A stretch of DNA of 64,000 nt from Tautonia rosea (GTDB lineage: Bacteria; Planctomycetota; Planctomycetia; Isosphaerales; Isosphaeraceae), in contig NZ_JABBYO010000001.1 of assembly GCF_012958305.1 (NCBI RefSeq), positions 1 to 64,000 of the forward strand. The letters are read 5' to 3'. This document shows, in pieces, positions 46,153 through 54,924 of the stretch. The notes beneath the pieces are model-generated. The model saw nothing but the letters and a program-made list of their open reading frames with translations. It was not told where the DNA came from and did no database searches. The position numbers and the translations under genes are program-made. Every line of letters begins with the position of its first letter. Position 1 is the first letter of the stretch.

Positions 46153-46668
46153 TTATGAGTGCTGATGCTCCGCGGCATCATAGGCGTCGGGATCGACGTA
46201 AGGTTTGACGTTCAGGCCCTTCGAGGCGTTCGCCTCGTTCATCGAGAACCGCGAGGCCAGCACCGTGCCACAAATGACTGCCGCCACCCCGACCGCCCCA
46301 GCCGAGGGCCAGATGAACGGCGCAGCCCCTGTCGCCTCGGCCGCGGCCGTACCGATCGCGAAAACCCCGATCGGAACCCCGATGCCGATCCCGACCGCCA
46401 TCCGAGCGGGAGTCCACCATCCCAACTCATTGGCAATCGGTCTTCCCAGCTCAATCGCCCGCATCCGCTCCAGGTGCTCCATTTCCTTCTGCCGGGCTGC
46501 CGATCGGATCCCAAGGACAATCGGATACCCGATCAAAAGCATCACCGCCAGCCCTCCAATCAGCGAGATCAGCACGAAGGAGAGGGTCGGCGCCGACCGA
46601 TCGATCGCAACCATCTCGGCAGCCTGCCCGAACAGCACTGGCCACGTCCCGATCAATGATCCACTCAT
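46153..46668 (-). CDS. Small membrane protein with three helices and DPDAY tail
   Basis: A 171-residue protein. Membrane helix one is about 28-50 (LSFVLISLIGGLAVMLLIGYP), followed by the cytoplasmic motif RQKEMEHLERMRAIELGRPI. Two more helices follow (AVGIGIGVPIGVFAIG and WPSAGAVGVAAVICGTVLA), then a tail ending KPYVDPDAYDAAEHQHS. The arrangement and the ERMRAIELG and DPDAY motifs match the downstream paralogue, 110 bp away. No enzyme signature is present. It is divergent from glpK, with 248 bp between their starts. A role as a small membrane adaptor is conceivable but unsupported. Confidence 0.7.
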   Translation of the reverse strand: MSGSLIGTWPVLFGQAAEMVAIDRSAPTLSFVLISLIGGLAVMLLIGYPIVLGIRSAARQKEMEHLERMRAIELGRPIANELGWWTPARMAVGIGIGVPIGVFAIGTAAAEATGAAPFIWPSAGAVGVAAVICGTVLASRFSMNEANASKGLNVKPYVDPDAYDAAEHQHS

Positions 46669-46916
46669 CTGTCGTCTCCGAATTGTGAGGCGAATGACGC
46701 GGCCGTCTTGCGTCCTGGGCCTCGCTGGCCGATGCTGACCGTTTCATGAGGTGAGGAGAGCAATCGGACTCGTCAACGATCGAGGGCTCCCATCATTGGT
46801 CAATACCGGGCGAGCCTGGCTCTGCACCGTAATGCCGATCCGATCATTCCTCCACCTCACGTGGTGACATCACTTCGACGCATTAACGCCTTGAGCCCCG
46901 ACCGGAGACCTTCGCC

Positions 46917-48419
46917 ATGGCCCGCGACAGCATCTTGGTGATCGACCAGGGGACCACGAGCACCCGGGCCGTCCTTTACGATACCAGGCTGCAGCCGGTT
47001 GGCCAGGGACAACGTGAGGTACCGCCGACGTATCCCAAACAAGGTTGGGTCGAGCACGACCCGAAGGCCATCATCGATTCGATCGGCGCCACCGTCACCC
47101 AGGCTCTTGCCGATGCCTCGATCGGTCCCGACCGGATCGCCGCCATCGGCCTGACCAACCAGCGCGAGACGACCTTGCTCTGGGAACGCGCGACTGGCGA
47201 AGCGATCGGCCCGGCCATCGTCTGGCAAGATCGCCGCACGGCCGACCTCTGCCGGAAGCTCTCCGACCGCGCCGACTGGATCGCGGAACGCACGGGGTTG
47301 TTGATTGACTCGTACTTCTCGGCCACGAAGCTCTCCTGGATGCTCGATCACCTGCCGAACGCCCGAGCCCGGGCCGAGGCCGGCGATCTGGCATTCGGCA
47401 CCGTCGATAGCCTGGTTCTTCACCACCTGACCGGCGGTCAGTTGCACGCGACCGACGTGACCAACGCCTCTCGGACCCTCTTGATGGACCTCCGCGAGGC
47501 GCGCTGGGCCGACGACCTGTGCGAGTACTTCGGAATTCCTCCCGCAATATTGCCCAAGATTGTTCCCAGTTCCGGAGAAATCGGGCAAACACGCGGTCTG
47601 GGCTATTTGCCAGACGGTTTACCGATCACCGGGATTGCCGGAGACCAGCAGGCCTCCCTCTTTGGCAACGGCTGTTTTCACGTCGGGGAGGCCAAGTGCA
47701 CTTACGGCACTGGGGCCTTCCTGCTGGTCAACACCGGCCCGGAGGTGGTTCGATCGACGGCCGGACTCGTCACGACTCCCGCGGCGACGCCTCCCGGTCA
47801 GGCCCAGCAATACGCGCTCGAAGGCAGCGTCTTTATTGCTGGTGCTGCGGTCCAGTGGCTTCGAGACGGTTTGAAGGCCATCGGCGCAGCCCCGGAAATC
47901 AACCCCATCTCTGAAGGTGCCGACCCGCACAGCGAGCTTCTGTTCGTCCCTGCCCTGACCGGCCTCGGTGCCCCGCACTGGCAGCCGGATGCCCGCGGTA
48001 CCATTTTCGGGATCACCCGGGGAACGACCGTTCCCGACCTGGCCCGCGCCGTCATCGAAGGGGTCGCCTATCAGATCGCCGACCTCGTCGAGGCGATGAA
48101 CGCCGACCTACCTCGCCCGCTTTCCTCCTTGCGAGCCGATGGCGGCATGGCCCGATCCGACCCCTTCCTCAAATTCCAGGCCGACCTGATGGGCCTGCCG
48201 ATCCACCGCAGCCCCCAGACCGAGGCCACGGCCCTCGGGGCCGCCGCCCTGGCCGCGCTGGGGGTCGGACTCCTGACCGATCTCGACGCCATCGGCGACT
48301 TGCTCGAATCCGGCGGCGACGATTTCCACGCCGATCGCGACATTTTCTGGCGTCGTAAGGCCATGAAACGCTGGCGGCACGCCGTCGAAACGGTTGTCCG
48401 ACACTACCGGACCCAATGA
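46917..48419 (+). CDS. glpK: Glycerol kinase
   Basis: A 500-residue kinase of exactly the family size. It phosphorylates glycerol to glycerol 3-phosphate. The FGGY-family start ILVIDQGTTSTRAVLYD, the substrate region LTNQRETTLLWERATG and IVWQDRRTADLC, the nucleotide-domain motif GIAGDQQASLFGNGCF with KCTYGTGAFLLVNTG, and ALTGLGAPHWQPDARGTIFGITRGT are all present, as is LRADGGMARSDPFLKFQADL. The ATG follows GGAG nine bases upstream. No glycerol facilitator or glycerol-3-phosphate dehydrogenase gene is adjacent, so it is probably controlled alone or through the PTS by analogy with other bacteria. Confidence 0.95.
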   Translation: MARDSILVIDQGTTSTRAVLYDTRLQPVGQGQREVPPTYPKQGWVEHDPKAIIDSIGATVTQALADASIGPDRIAAIGLTNQRETTLLWERATGEAIGPAIVWQDRRTADLCRKLSDRADWIAERTGLLIDSYFSATKLSWMLDHLPNARARAEAGDLAFGTVDSLVLHHLTGGQLHATDVTNASRTLLMDLREARWADDLCEYFGIPPAILPKIVPSSGEIGQTRGLGYLPDGLPITGIAGDQQASLFGNGCFHVGEAKCTYGTGAFLLVNTGPEVVRSTAGLVTTPAATPPGQAQQYALEGSVFIAGAAVQWLRDGLKAIGAAPEINPISEGADPHSELLFVPALTGLGAPHWQPDARGTIFGITRGTTVPDLARAVIEGVAYQIADLVEAMNADLPRPLSSLRADGGMARSDPFLKFQADLMGLPIHRSPQTEATALGAAALAALGVGLLTDLDAIGDLLESGGDDFHADRDIFWRRKAMKRWRHAVETVVRHYRTQ

Positions 48420-48439
48420 CCTTCCGAAGGCAATCCGAC

Positions 48440-48473
48440 CCGACTCCCCCGTTTCTTGATCTGGGGACGTCGG
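48440..48473. terminator. Imperfect hairpin between glpK and the oxidoreductase gene
   Basis: CCGAC and CCCC pair with GGGG and GTCGG across a loop containing GTTTCTTGATCT, with a small internal mismatch. It lies about 20 bp after glpK and about 15 bp after the end of the minus-strand gene. Confidence 0.4.
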
Positions 48474-48488
48474 GCCGGGCCCCCCTCG

Positions 48489-49883
48489 TCAGACGCTCGG
48501 CAAGACCCACGGGTCGCGATACGGGCGGGAAAGCATGGCCGCAGCCTCGTTGTCACCGAGGATCTGCTCGGTCTTCGGGTCCCACCGCAAACGGTCACGC
48601 CCAATCCGCAGCGCGATGTTCCCCAGGTGGCAGATGGTGATCGATCGGTGGGCGACCTCGACCGGAGCAGCGGTTTCCCCCCGGCTGATTACGCAGTCGA
48701 TGAAGTTGCGGAAGTGGTCGTCGCTGGCGTAGAGGCGAATCGCGTCGGGGCCGAGTTCCGAGTCGAGCAACCCTTTCGGATCGGCGTCGATCTGCCCCCG
48801 GTTGGCGTAGATCGAGCCTTCACTCCCCTCGAACGTCACACCCATTCGGTGCTCGTTCGAGATGGACATGACGACGCCGTTCTCATACACGGCCTCGAAG
48901 CCAAACGCCGTGGCCGTGTCCCAGAGCGGGTCGGGCGGGTCGAAGGACCCTCGGACGTTGCGCAGCTCGATCGGCCCGGTGTCGTCGGTCCCCATGCCCC
49001 ACTGGGCACAGTCGGGGTGATGGCCGCCCCAGTCGGTGATCTGGCCGCCGGAGTAGTCGAGGATCCACCGGTAGTTGACGTGGCAGCGGGCCGGGGCATA
49101 GGGGGCCTCGGGGGCCGGGCCGAGCCAGAAATCGTAGTCGAACCCCTCCGGAACGGGGCAAATCTCCTTGTCCTCGCCATGCTCCCCGGCCAGGTTCGGC
49201 CGACCGCCGGGGAGTCCCACCAGCACCCGCTTCAATGCGCCGATCCGACCGTTGCGGACCAACTCACAGGCCCTCCGGAATTTCGGATCGGAGCGCTGCT
49301 GGCTGCCGGTCTGGAAGACGACGCCCGTCTTCGCCACCGCGTCGCTCATCGCCCGCCCCTCTGCGATGGTCAGCGACAATGGCTTCTGGCAGTAGATATC
49401 CTTACCCGCCTTGCACGCCTCGATCACCGGAATGGCGTGCCAGTGGTCCGGCGTGCAGATCTCGACGGCGTCGATGTCGTCGCGGCCAAAGATCTCCCGG
49501 TAATCCACAATCGCGTCGCAACCGTTGTACGACCCGGAGCCCGCCCGATCGGCATAATGTTCCTCCACCAGCCGCTTCGCTGGCTCCCGACCGCCGAGCT
49601 TGCCATTCCAGTAACCGAGGCTCTCGCGGTTCACGTCGCACACGGCGACGATCTGCACGCGATCGTCGCGGAGGAAGCTCCGAAGATCGTTGAATCCCTG
49701 ATTACCGGTGCCGATCATCGCCAGAGTGATCCGATCGCTCGGCGCCACCGCCCCTCCCCTGCCCAGGGCCGAGGCCGGCACGATCATCGGCGCGGCCACT
49801 CCCGCCGCCGCGGCGCGGCCGATCGTTCGGAGGAATCCCCGGCGGGACGACGAGGAAGACGATGCGCAATCGGTTCGATTCAT
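48489..49883 (-). CDS. Gfo/Idh/MocA-family oxidoreductase, Tat-exported
   Basis: A 464-residue protein. A serine-rich n-region leads into the twin-arginine motif SRRGFLRTIGRAAAAG, so it is exported folded with its cofactor. The Rossmann fold follows (ITLAMIGTGNQGFNDL, VQIVAVCDVN), then DAVEICTPDHWHAIPVIEACKAGKDIYCQKPLSLT, in which the catalytic Lys of the EKP-type motif reads QKP. The C-terminal domain includes GQITDWGGHHPDCAQWGMG, common in planctomycete members. Such enzymes oxidise or reduce sugars and their derivatives with a tightly bound NAD(P). The substrate is unknown. It converges with glpK. Confidence 0.9.
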   Translation of the reverse strand: MNRTDCASSSSSSRRGFLRTIGRAAAAGVAAPMIVPASALGRGGAVAPSDRITLAMIGTGNQGFNDLRSFLRDDRVQIVAVCDVNRESLGYWNGKLGGREPAKRLVEEHYADRAGSGSYNGCDAIVDYREIFGRDDIDAVEICTPDHWHAIPVIEACKAGKDIYCQKPLSLTIAEGRAMSDAVAKTGVVFQTGSQQRSDPKFRRACELVRNGRIGALKRVLVGLPGGRPNLAGEHGEDKEICPVPEGFDYDFWLGPAPEAPYAPARCHVNYRWILDYSGGQITDWGGHHPDCAQWGMGTDDTGPIELRNVRGSFDPPDPLWDTATAFGFEAVYENGVVMSISNEHRMGVTFEGSEGSIYANRGQIDADPKGLLDSELGPDAIRLYASDDHFRNFIDCVISRGETAAPVEVAHRSITICHLGNIALRIGRDRLRWDPKTEQILGDNEAAAMLSRPYRDPWVLPSV

Positions 49884-50004
49884 CGGGGACGCTCGCTCGA
49901 CCAGGAGACGATGAGATCAAAGCCATACAAGCTCCACGGTCCTCGAATCTTGCCGAATCGCAAAGCGTTCGCAAGCCCTCGCTCCCTTGGTCCAACGGCC
50001 GACC

Positions 50005-51096
50005 TCAGTACCGGAGCAACGCCGCCAGGTCGCCGAGTTTGGCGAGGCCGGGGATCGGGTCGGTGAACTCCATCGTCGCGCTGGTCAGTTCGAGCTGGCG
50101 GGCAAGGGCATCGATCAGATCGACCGCGAAGACCGACCCGGAGCCGCAGACGGGGCAGGTTGGTGGCTCGCCGGCCGAGAGGTTGGTGCAGTTGCGGCAA
50201 CGGACGCCGATGAATTTCGCGTCTCGCGCCACGATGACCGAATCGACCCGGCCGACCAGGGCGGCGGCGAGCACCTCCTCCGGCCCGGCGACGGCCAGGC
50301 CCCCGGAGAACAGCTCGGCGCGGATCTGCTCCCAGAGGCGACCCTCCGACGCTCGTTCGGCATCCTCGTACAGGGCATATGCGGCCTCAACCAAGGAACG
50401 ATCATCAGCGTGCAGGTCGATGGCCTGGGAGCCGACCAGCTTCTCGGCGACCGGAGGGGTCAGGGCCTCTTCGATCGCCCGCATCGTCTCCTCGGATCCG
50501 AGCAGGACGACCCGGGTGAACAGGCCGTCGCGGACGATCTCGTCGAGCGACTCGGCCACCTCGTGCGCGTAGTGGTGGAGCTGCTTGTCTCGGCGTCTCG
50601 CATAGCGTTGCTGCGACCAGCCGCCCACCTTCACCCGGTTCTTCACCTTCCCCTTGATCCGATCGGCGTTGTCGACCTCGGCCGAGGTGATCTGGAGCAC
50701 CCGGGTCGCGGAGTTATCGGCCAGGACGACGAGGAAATCCTCGTGCTCGTCCTGTAGCTCGGCCAGTGGCCGGATGTAGGGGGCCGCATCCACCCGGAGC
50801 AATTCCGGAACAACCACCGGCAGATCGTAGCGACGAAGCAAGTCATCAGCCCAGCAGGCGAACAGGCAGGTCCCCGACGCCTTCGGAGGCCGTTCATCAA
50901 GCTCGGCCCGCACCATCGCCATCGTCTCGTCGAAATGCTCAAGCTCGGCGGGCTCATCCTCCAGCAAGGATCGGATCTGCCGCTCCCGACGGTCGAGGAA
51001 CCCAAGGCCCCCCTCCCCTGAGCAATAGAGCGAGACATAAGCACGCTCGGCCCCACGGTGTTGGGCCAGTTCGCGCAGGTCGATCTCCTGAAACAC
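50005..51096 (-). CDS. Vms1/eRF1-like (baeRF) family protein with C-terminal zinc ribbon
   Basis: About 363 residues. The central domain has the eRF1/Vms1-type loop KVGGWSQQRYARRRDKQLHHY (about 157-177, quoted here in part as GGWSQQR), which in the eukaryotic relatives Vms1/ANKZF1 supports cleavage of peptidyl-tRNA on stalled ribosomes. The early segment FLVVLADNSATRVLQI and the late domain VVLLGSEETMRAIEEAL fit the release-factor fold. A zinc ribbon (CRNC and CPVC) closes the protein. The GTG start at 51096 is chosen because AAGGA precedes it; the open frame to 51399 adds an implausible leader. Peptidyl-tRNA hydrolysis or ribosome rescue is inferred from family only. Confidence 0.72.
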   Translation of the reverse strand: MFQEIDLRELAQHRGAERAYVSLYCSGEGGLGFLDRRERQIRSLLEDEPAELEHFDETMAMVRAELDERPPKASGTCLFACWADDLLRRYDLPVVVPELLRVDAAPYIRPLAELQDEHEDFLVVLADNSATRVLQITSAEVDNADRIKGKVKNRVKVGGWSQQRYARRRDKQLHHYAHEVAESLDEIVRDGLFTRVVLLGSEETMRAIEEALTPPVAEKLVGSQAIDLHADDRSLVEAAYALYEDAERASEGRLWEQIRAELFSGGLAVAGPEEVLAAALVGRVDSVIVARDAKFIGVRCRNCTNLSAGEPPTCPVCGSGSVFAVDLIDALARQLELTSATMEFTDPIPGLAKLGDLAALLRY

Positions 51097-51331
51097 GTTG
51101 CACGTTCCTTGAAAGGGGTGCGGACAGGAAGCGGGTGATTGGCTCCCTCGTACCGAGCAATCCCGATGCCGATCGCCCAGCGTTCTCAACGACAACCGAA
51201 TGGCCGCCTGGCTTCGACGAGTTGCCTTGACGATCTCGACGGTCCCGACTACTTTCCCCAGGCGAGCGATTCCCCAAAGGAAGGGGGGCCCGGGCCGGAG
51301 CGCCCGGGAACGCCGAAGGAGTGGAACGCCG

Positions 51332-52513
51332 ATGAACCGTCCCGCCGCCGAGCCCTTAAACGTGCCGGCCCTCGACCTCAAGGCCCAGTACCGGACCATC
51401 CGAGACGAGGTCGAACCGATCGTCCAGGAACTCCTGGAAAGCCAGATGTTCGTCCTCGGGCCGAACGTCGCAGCCCTCGAAGCCGAGCTGGCTGCCTACT
51501 GCGGGGCGTCGCACGCGGTCGGCTGCGCCTCGGGAACCGATGCCCTGCTCTTGCCCCTGATGGCCTGGGGTATTGGGCCGGGAGACGAGGTGATCACCTC
51601 CCCGTTCACCTTCTTCGCCACCGCCGGGGTCATCTGGCGACTAGGGGCGAAGCCGGTCTTCGTCGACATCGACCCGGTCACCTACAACCTCGATCCCAAT
51701 CGCCTCGCCGACGCAATCACGCCGAAGACCAAGGCCGTCATTCCGGTCCACCTCTACGGCCAGGCGGCCGACATGGATCCGATCAACGCCATCGCCGCCG
51801 AGCATGGGTTGAAGGTCCTCGAAGACGCCGCCCAGGCCATCGGCGCGGGCTACAAGGGAAAGCGCGCCGGTGTGCTCGGCCATGCCTCGGCCTTCAGCTT
51901 CTACCCGTCGAAGAACCTCGGCGGCTTCGGCGACGGCGGCATGATCACCACCAATGACCCCGAGCTTGCTTCCCGGATGGCCCGGCTTCGAGTGCACGGG
52001 ATGGAGCCGAAATACTACCATTCCGAGGTCGGCCTGAATTCTCGGCTCGACGCCTTCCAGGCCGCCGTCCTCCGCATCAAGCTCCGCCACCTCGACTCCT
52101 GGACTGCCGGGCGTCGGGCGGTGGCCGAGTCGTACCGCGACCTCTTCCACGAGGCCGGTCTGAGTGGACTCCTGACACTTCCGGTGGAACAGTCCAGACG
52201 AATTCACGTCTACAACCAGTTTGTCATCCGTGTTGAGGCCTCGCTTCGCGACCGTATCCGCGCCAGCCTGGCCGAAGCTCGGGTCGGGACCGAGATCTAC
52301 TACCCAATCCCGCTGCACTTGCAGGAATGCTTCGCCTCGCTCGGCGGTCAACCGGGAGATTTCCCCATCTCCGAAGCGGCCGCCCACGAGACGATTGCCC
52401 TGCCCATTTACCCCGAACTCTCTCGGGAGGCCCTCCGTCACGTGGTTGCGGAGGTCGCAAAGGTCTACCGCGATGCCGGACGGCTCCCGACCCGTCGGGA
52501 ACATGCTGCCTGA
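51332..52513 (+). CDS. DegT/DnrJ/EryC1/StrS sugar aminotransferase
   Basis: A 393-residue PLP enzyme. Evidence includes VPALDLKAQYRTIRDEVEPIV at the start, HAVGCASGTDALLLPLMA for PLP phosphate binding, LEDAAQAIGAGYKGKRAG with the ring-stacking residues, and the Schiff-base Lys194 in FYPSKNLGGFGDGGM. Family members add an amino group to a nucleotide keto-sugar for surface glycans or secondary metabolites. ATG 51332 with AAGGAG upstream is chosen over the frame opening at 51200. No nucleotide-sugar dehydratase is next to it, though GT and epimerase genes occur within 10 kb. It is divergent from the Vms1-like gene. Confidence 0.9.
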   Translation: MNRPAAEPLNVPALDLKAQYRTIRDEVEPIVQELLESQMFVLGPNVAALEAELAAYCGASHAVGCASGTDALLLPLMAWGIGPGDEVITSPFTFFATAGVIWRLGAKPVFVDIDPVTYNLDPNRLADAITPKTKAVIPVHLYGQAADMDPINAIAAEHGLKVLEDAAQAIGAGYKGKRAGVLGHASAFSFYPSKNLGGFGDGGMITTNDPELASRMARLRVHGMEPKYYHSEVGLNSRLDAFQAAVLRIKLRHLDSWTAGRRAVAESYRDLFHEAGLSGLLTLPVEQSRRIHVYNQFVIRVEASLRDRIRASLAEARVGTEIYYPIPLHLQECFASLGGQPGDFPISEAAAHETIALPIYPELSREALRHVVAEVAKVYRDAGRLPTRREHAA

Positions 52514-52526
52514 GCGTTCGATCGTC

Positions 52527-52571
52527 GATCGAGCGTCTGGCCAGCGCTCCATGTCGGCCAGACGCTCGATC
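52527..52571. terminator. 16-bp perfect hairpin between convergent genes
   Basis: Arms 52527-52542 and 52556-52571 (GATCGAGCGTCTGGCC and its exact complement) surround a 13-base loop. No T tract follows. It sits 13 bp after the aminotransferase stop and 42 bp from the end of the minus-strand lipoprotein gene, so it is probably a shared transcript end. Confidence 0.65.
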
Positions 52572-52613
52572 ACCGCATCAAGAAGAGTCCTTCAGGAGCC
52601 TCGGTGGCAGCGC

Positions 52614-53798
52614 TCATCGCGTTTCATCGTGCTGCCGACGAAAGAGGCGAGGGAAGCCCCTGGCATCATTCGATCCCGAGTCGATCGACCGATCCTCACG
52701 AACGACGTTCGGGGTCAGCCGCTCGCGGAGCCGCCGCATCCGCATGCCAAGCCGTTCCGTCAGCCGGGTCGGCTCGAAGGGCGAGGGAGTCTTGATCGTC
52801 GCAGAAGGATCACCTTGGTCCCGCAATCGCTCGCTCGCAAGCTCCTCCGGATGCACTGAGGTGGGGCGAACCTCCTCATCATCACGATCCGCCTTCGTTG
52901 GTTGGTCGCCCTGGACCGGATCGTCCGATTCGGTCGCAAAGGGGTCTTCCGGGAAGACCTCCGGCAGATCCGGAATCGAGACGGCAATCGGTTCCGTCGG
53001 AGACTCAGATGACGACTCCGCCACAGTCTCTTCTGATACCGATCGAAGCAAATCCCGAGCATTGCTCAGCGCAGGCATGGGCCGTCGCGTTGAGGCGAGC
53101 TGCGCGTCCGGGTCGCTTGCAATCGGTGGGGCTGCATACGTTTCCAGGTCGATCCCTTCGGCAAGAATCGGTGTCGCATTCTCCAATTCCGATTCCGAGA
53201 TCAATTCAGATTCCGGTCCCATGAGAGGCGGTTGATCTGTCTCGATGTCCGGGGTCGGCCCCGACTCACGAGGACGCAACGCCAGCCCTTCGGATCGACC
53301 CTCAATGCGCTCCGATTGCGAGAACGCGGGCTCGGTCCGGCCGATCAATCGGGCAAACAAACCTTCTCCCGACGACGAAGGCTGCCGCGGCCCATCGTCC
53401 GGGGACGGTTGAGTCACGGGACCATTCCGCAACGGTTCCGAGCGAGCCAGTCGCAGGGAGGGACGATCGGGGGTCGCTCGGCTTCGAGGGTTGCCCGAGG
53501 GCGTGTTACCTCGGCTGGCAAGCTGTCCGCCGCCAACCGTCAACGGGGCACCAACCGAACCCGACCGCGACATCTCCGGCACTCCGGCCGCAGTGTACGA
53601 TCCTGGATCTCCCAGCGGACCCACCGAGACCGGAGCCGGGCTCAGGCGGGCGATCGGATCGGCCGGCCGGAACAGCCGCACCGGAAGAGTTCCCGCCCCG
53701 GTGGTGGCCAGCCCCTCCCGACGCGCCGGTCCCGCACAGCCGGACGCCATCAGAATCAAGCAGACTCCCCACAGGGCACACGATGGGCCGAGACGCAT
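52614..53798 (-). CDS. Proline/serine-rich lipoprotein of unknown function
   Basis: About 394 residues. A lipoprotein signal is clear: MRLGPSCALWGVCLILMASGC with the lipobox Cys21 (quoted in part as LILMASGC). The rest is largely disordered and rich in Pro, Ser, Glu and Arg, with a run of acidic segments such as EPIAVSIPDLPEVFPEDPF. A short basic helix near the end (LTERLGMRMRRLRERL) is the only structured-looking part. No domain is recognised. ATG 53798 is favoured over 53822 because GGAGG lies eight bases upstream. It could be a cell-envelope spacer or a substrate for modification, but nothing shows this directly. Confidence 0.68.
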   Translation of the reverse strand: MRLGPSCALWGVCLILMASGCAGPARREGLATTGAGTLPVRLFRPADPIARLSPAPVSVGPLGDPGSYTAAGVPEMSRSGSVGAPLTVGGGQLASRGNTPSGNPRSRATPDRPSLRLARSEPLRNGPVTQPSPDDGPRQPSSSGEGLFARLIGRTEPAFSQSERIEGRSEGLALRPRESGPTPDIETDQPPLMGPESELISESELENATPILAEGIDLETYAAPPIASDPDAQLASTRRPMPALSNARDLLRSVSEETVAESSSESPTEPIAVSIPDLPEVFPEDPFATESDDPVQGDQPTKADRDDEEVRPTSVHPEELASERLRDQGDPSATIKTPSPFEPTRLTERLGMRMRRLRERLTPNVVREDRSIDSGSNDARGFPRLFRRQHDETR

Positions 53799-54223
53799 GG
53801 CGACTCCCTCCGCCGTTGCCACAAATCAATCAACAAATGCGGACGAACTCCTTTTCGCCCGCTTCGGAACACCCCTTACCATCGGCCTCTGCGGACCCTA
53901 CCGTTTCCCGATCCAGGAAAGGGATCCCACTGCGATCGGCTACGACCGCCACGGTCGTCAGGACCGGACCACATGCCTCACCCGTTGCTTGCGACCAGAA
54001 CCGAGGTTCGCCTGCTTCGGTCGTATCGACGGTTCCGATTGAGCCGTCGGATCGGTCCCGAGAAAGGTCGCGTTCCCCTTTCCACCACTCTCCGGTTACG
54101 ATTGGAGCTCGCTCGTGCTCCTGAACGATCCGGCAATCCCGGCCAAGGGGAACCCCCATCGCTCAGGTAATTTCCCTCCCGCCTTGAAGGCAGGTTCACC
54201 AGGCAACGAGGAGAGCAGGACGG
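53799..54223. other. Intergenic region between divergent genes
   Basis: About 425 bp between the lipoprotein gene (minus) and the cNMP-binding gene (plus). Several overlapping frames exist on both strands, but none has a ribosome binding site or a recognisable product. No RNA gene, long hairpin or repeat was found. Promoters for both genes must lie here. Confidence 0.45.
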
Positions 54224-54757
54224 ATGGTCTCTCAAGACGCCGCCGAACGGTTCCTCCATGCCTCGTTTCTTTCGGATCTTGATGCGACGGCGCGCCGGAA
54301 CTTGCTCCAGATCCTGGAGGAGCATCATGCCGCCTCGGGAGAGGTCTTGCTCAGGCAAGGTGAACCGAACGATCGCATCCACTTCCTCATTGAAGGATCG
54401 GTGGCCGTCTCGCGGGTCATGTCCAATGGGCACCAGGAACGGCTGGTCGATCTGCACGCCCCCACCTCGTTCGGCGAGATCTCGTACTTTCAGCGCAAGC
54501 CGCAGCTTGTCACGGTCATCGCCGCGACCGACCTTCGCTACCTCGTGCTGGAGCGTCAGGCCCACGAACGGCTCCGCCAGGACGACCCCCGGACCTCCGA
54601 GCAACTGGCCACCGCTGCCATTCGGGTTCTGGCCGGGCACTTCGACCTGATTGACCAGCGTATTGCCGAACTCGTCGCCCGCCAGCCCGACCCCCAGAAA
54701 GAGGCGACCGAGTGGGAGAACTTCCGAGCCCGCCTGTTTGGCGAGTCGAAGCTCTGA
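54224..54757 (+). CDS. Stand-alone cyclic-nucleotide-binding domain protein
   Basis: A 177-residue protein that is one cNMP-binding (CRP-like) beta barrel, about 8-130. Recognisable pieces are GEVLLRQGEPNDRIHFLIEGSVAVSR and TSFGEISYFQRKPQLVTVIAATDLRYLVLER. The phosphate-binding cassette normally reads GE.....RSA; here the GEISYFQRKPQLVTVIA version lacks the conserved Arg-Ser/Thr pair, so cyclic nucleotide binding is doubtful. A helical tail follows, but no helix-turn-helix, kinase or channel domain. It may act through protein contacts. A separate transcription unit is likely, with 167 bp before the next gene. Confidence 0.8.
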   Translation: MVSQDAAERFLHASFLSDLDATARRNLLQILEEHHAASGEVLLRQGEPNDRIHFLIEGSVAVSRVMSNGHQERLVDLHAPTSFGEISYFQRKPQLVTVIAATDLRYLVLERQAHERLRQDDPRTSEQLATAAIRVLAGHFDLIDQRIAELVARQPDPQKEATEWENFRARLFGESKL

Positions 54758-54924
54758 ACCACTCGAGCGTCGACATTGCCGGTTGTGCCGATTCCCCGGA
54801 AGACTCCCGATCGACCGAGGCGAATTGACTCGTTGCGACCCGGCGGATCGTTCGATTCCCTACGGACGGAATCATCGGACTCGTCTCGCCTTCGGGTTGT
54901 CATCGGGTGCCGAAGGAGTCAGAC

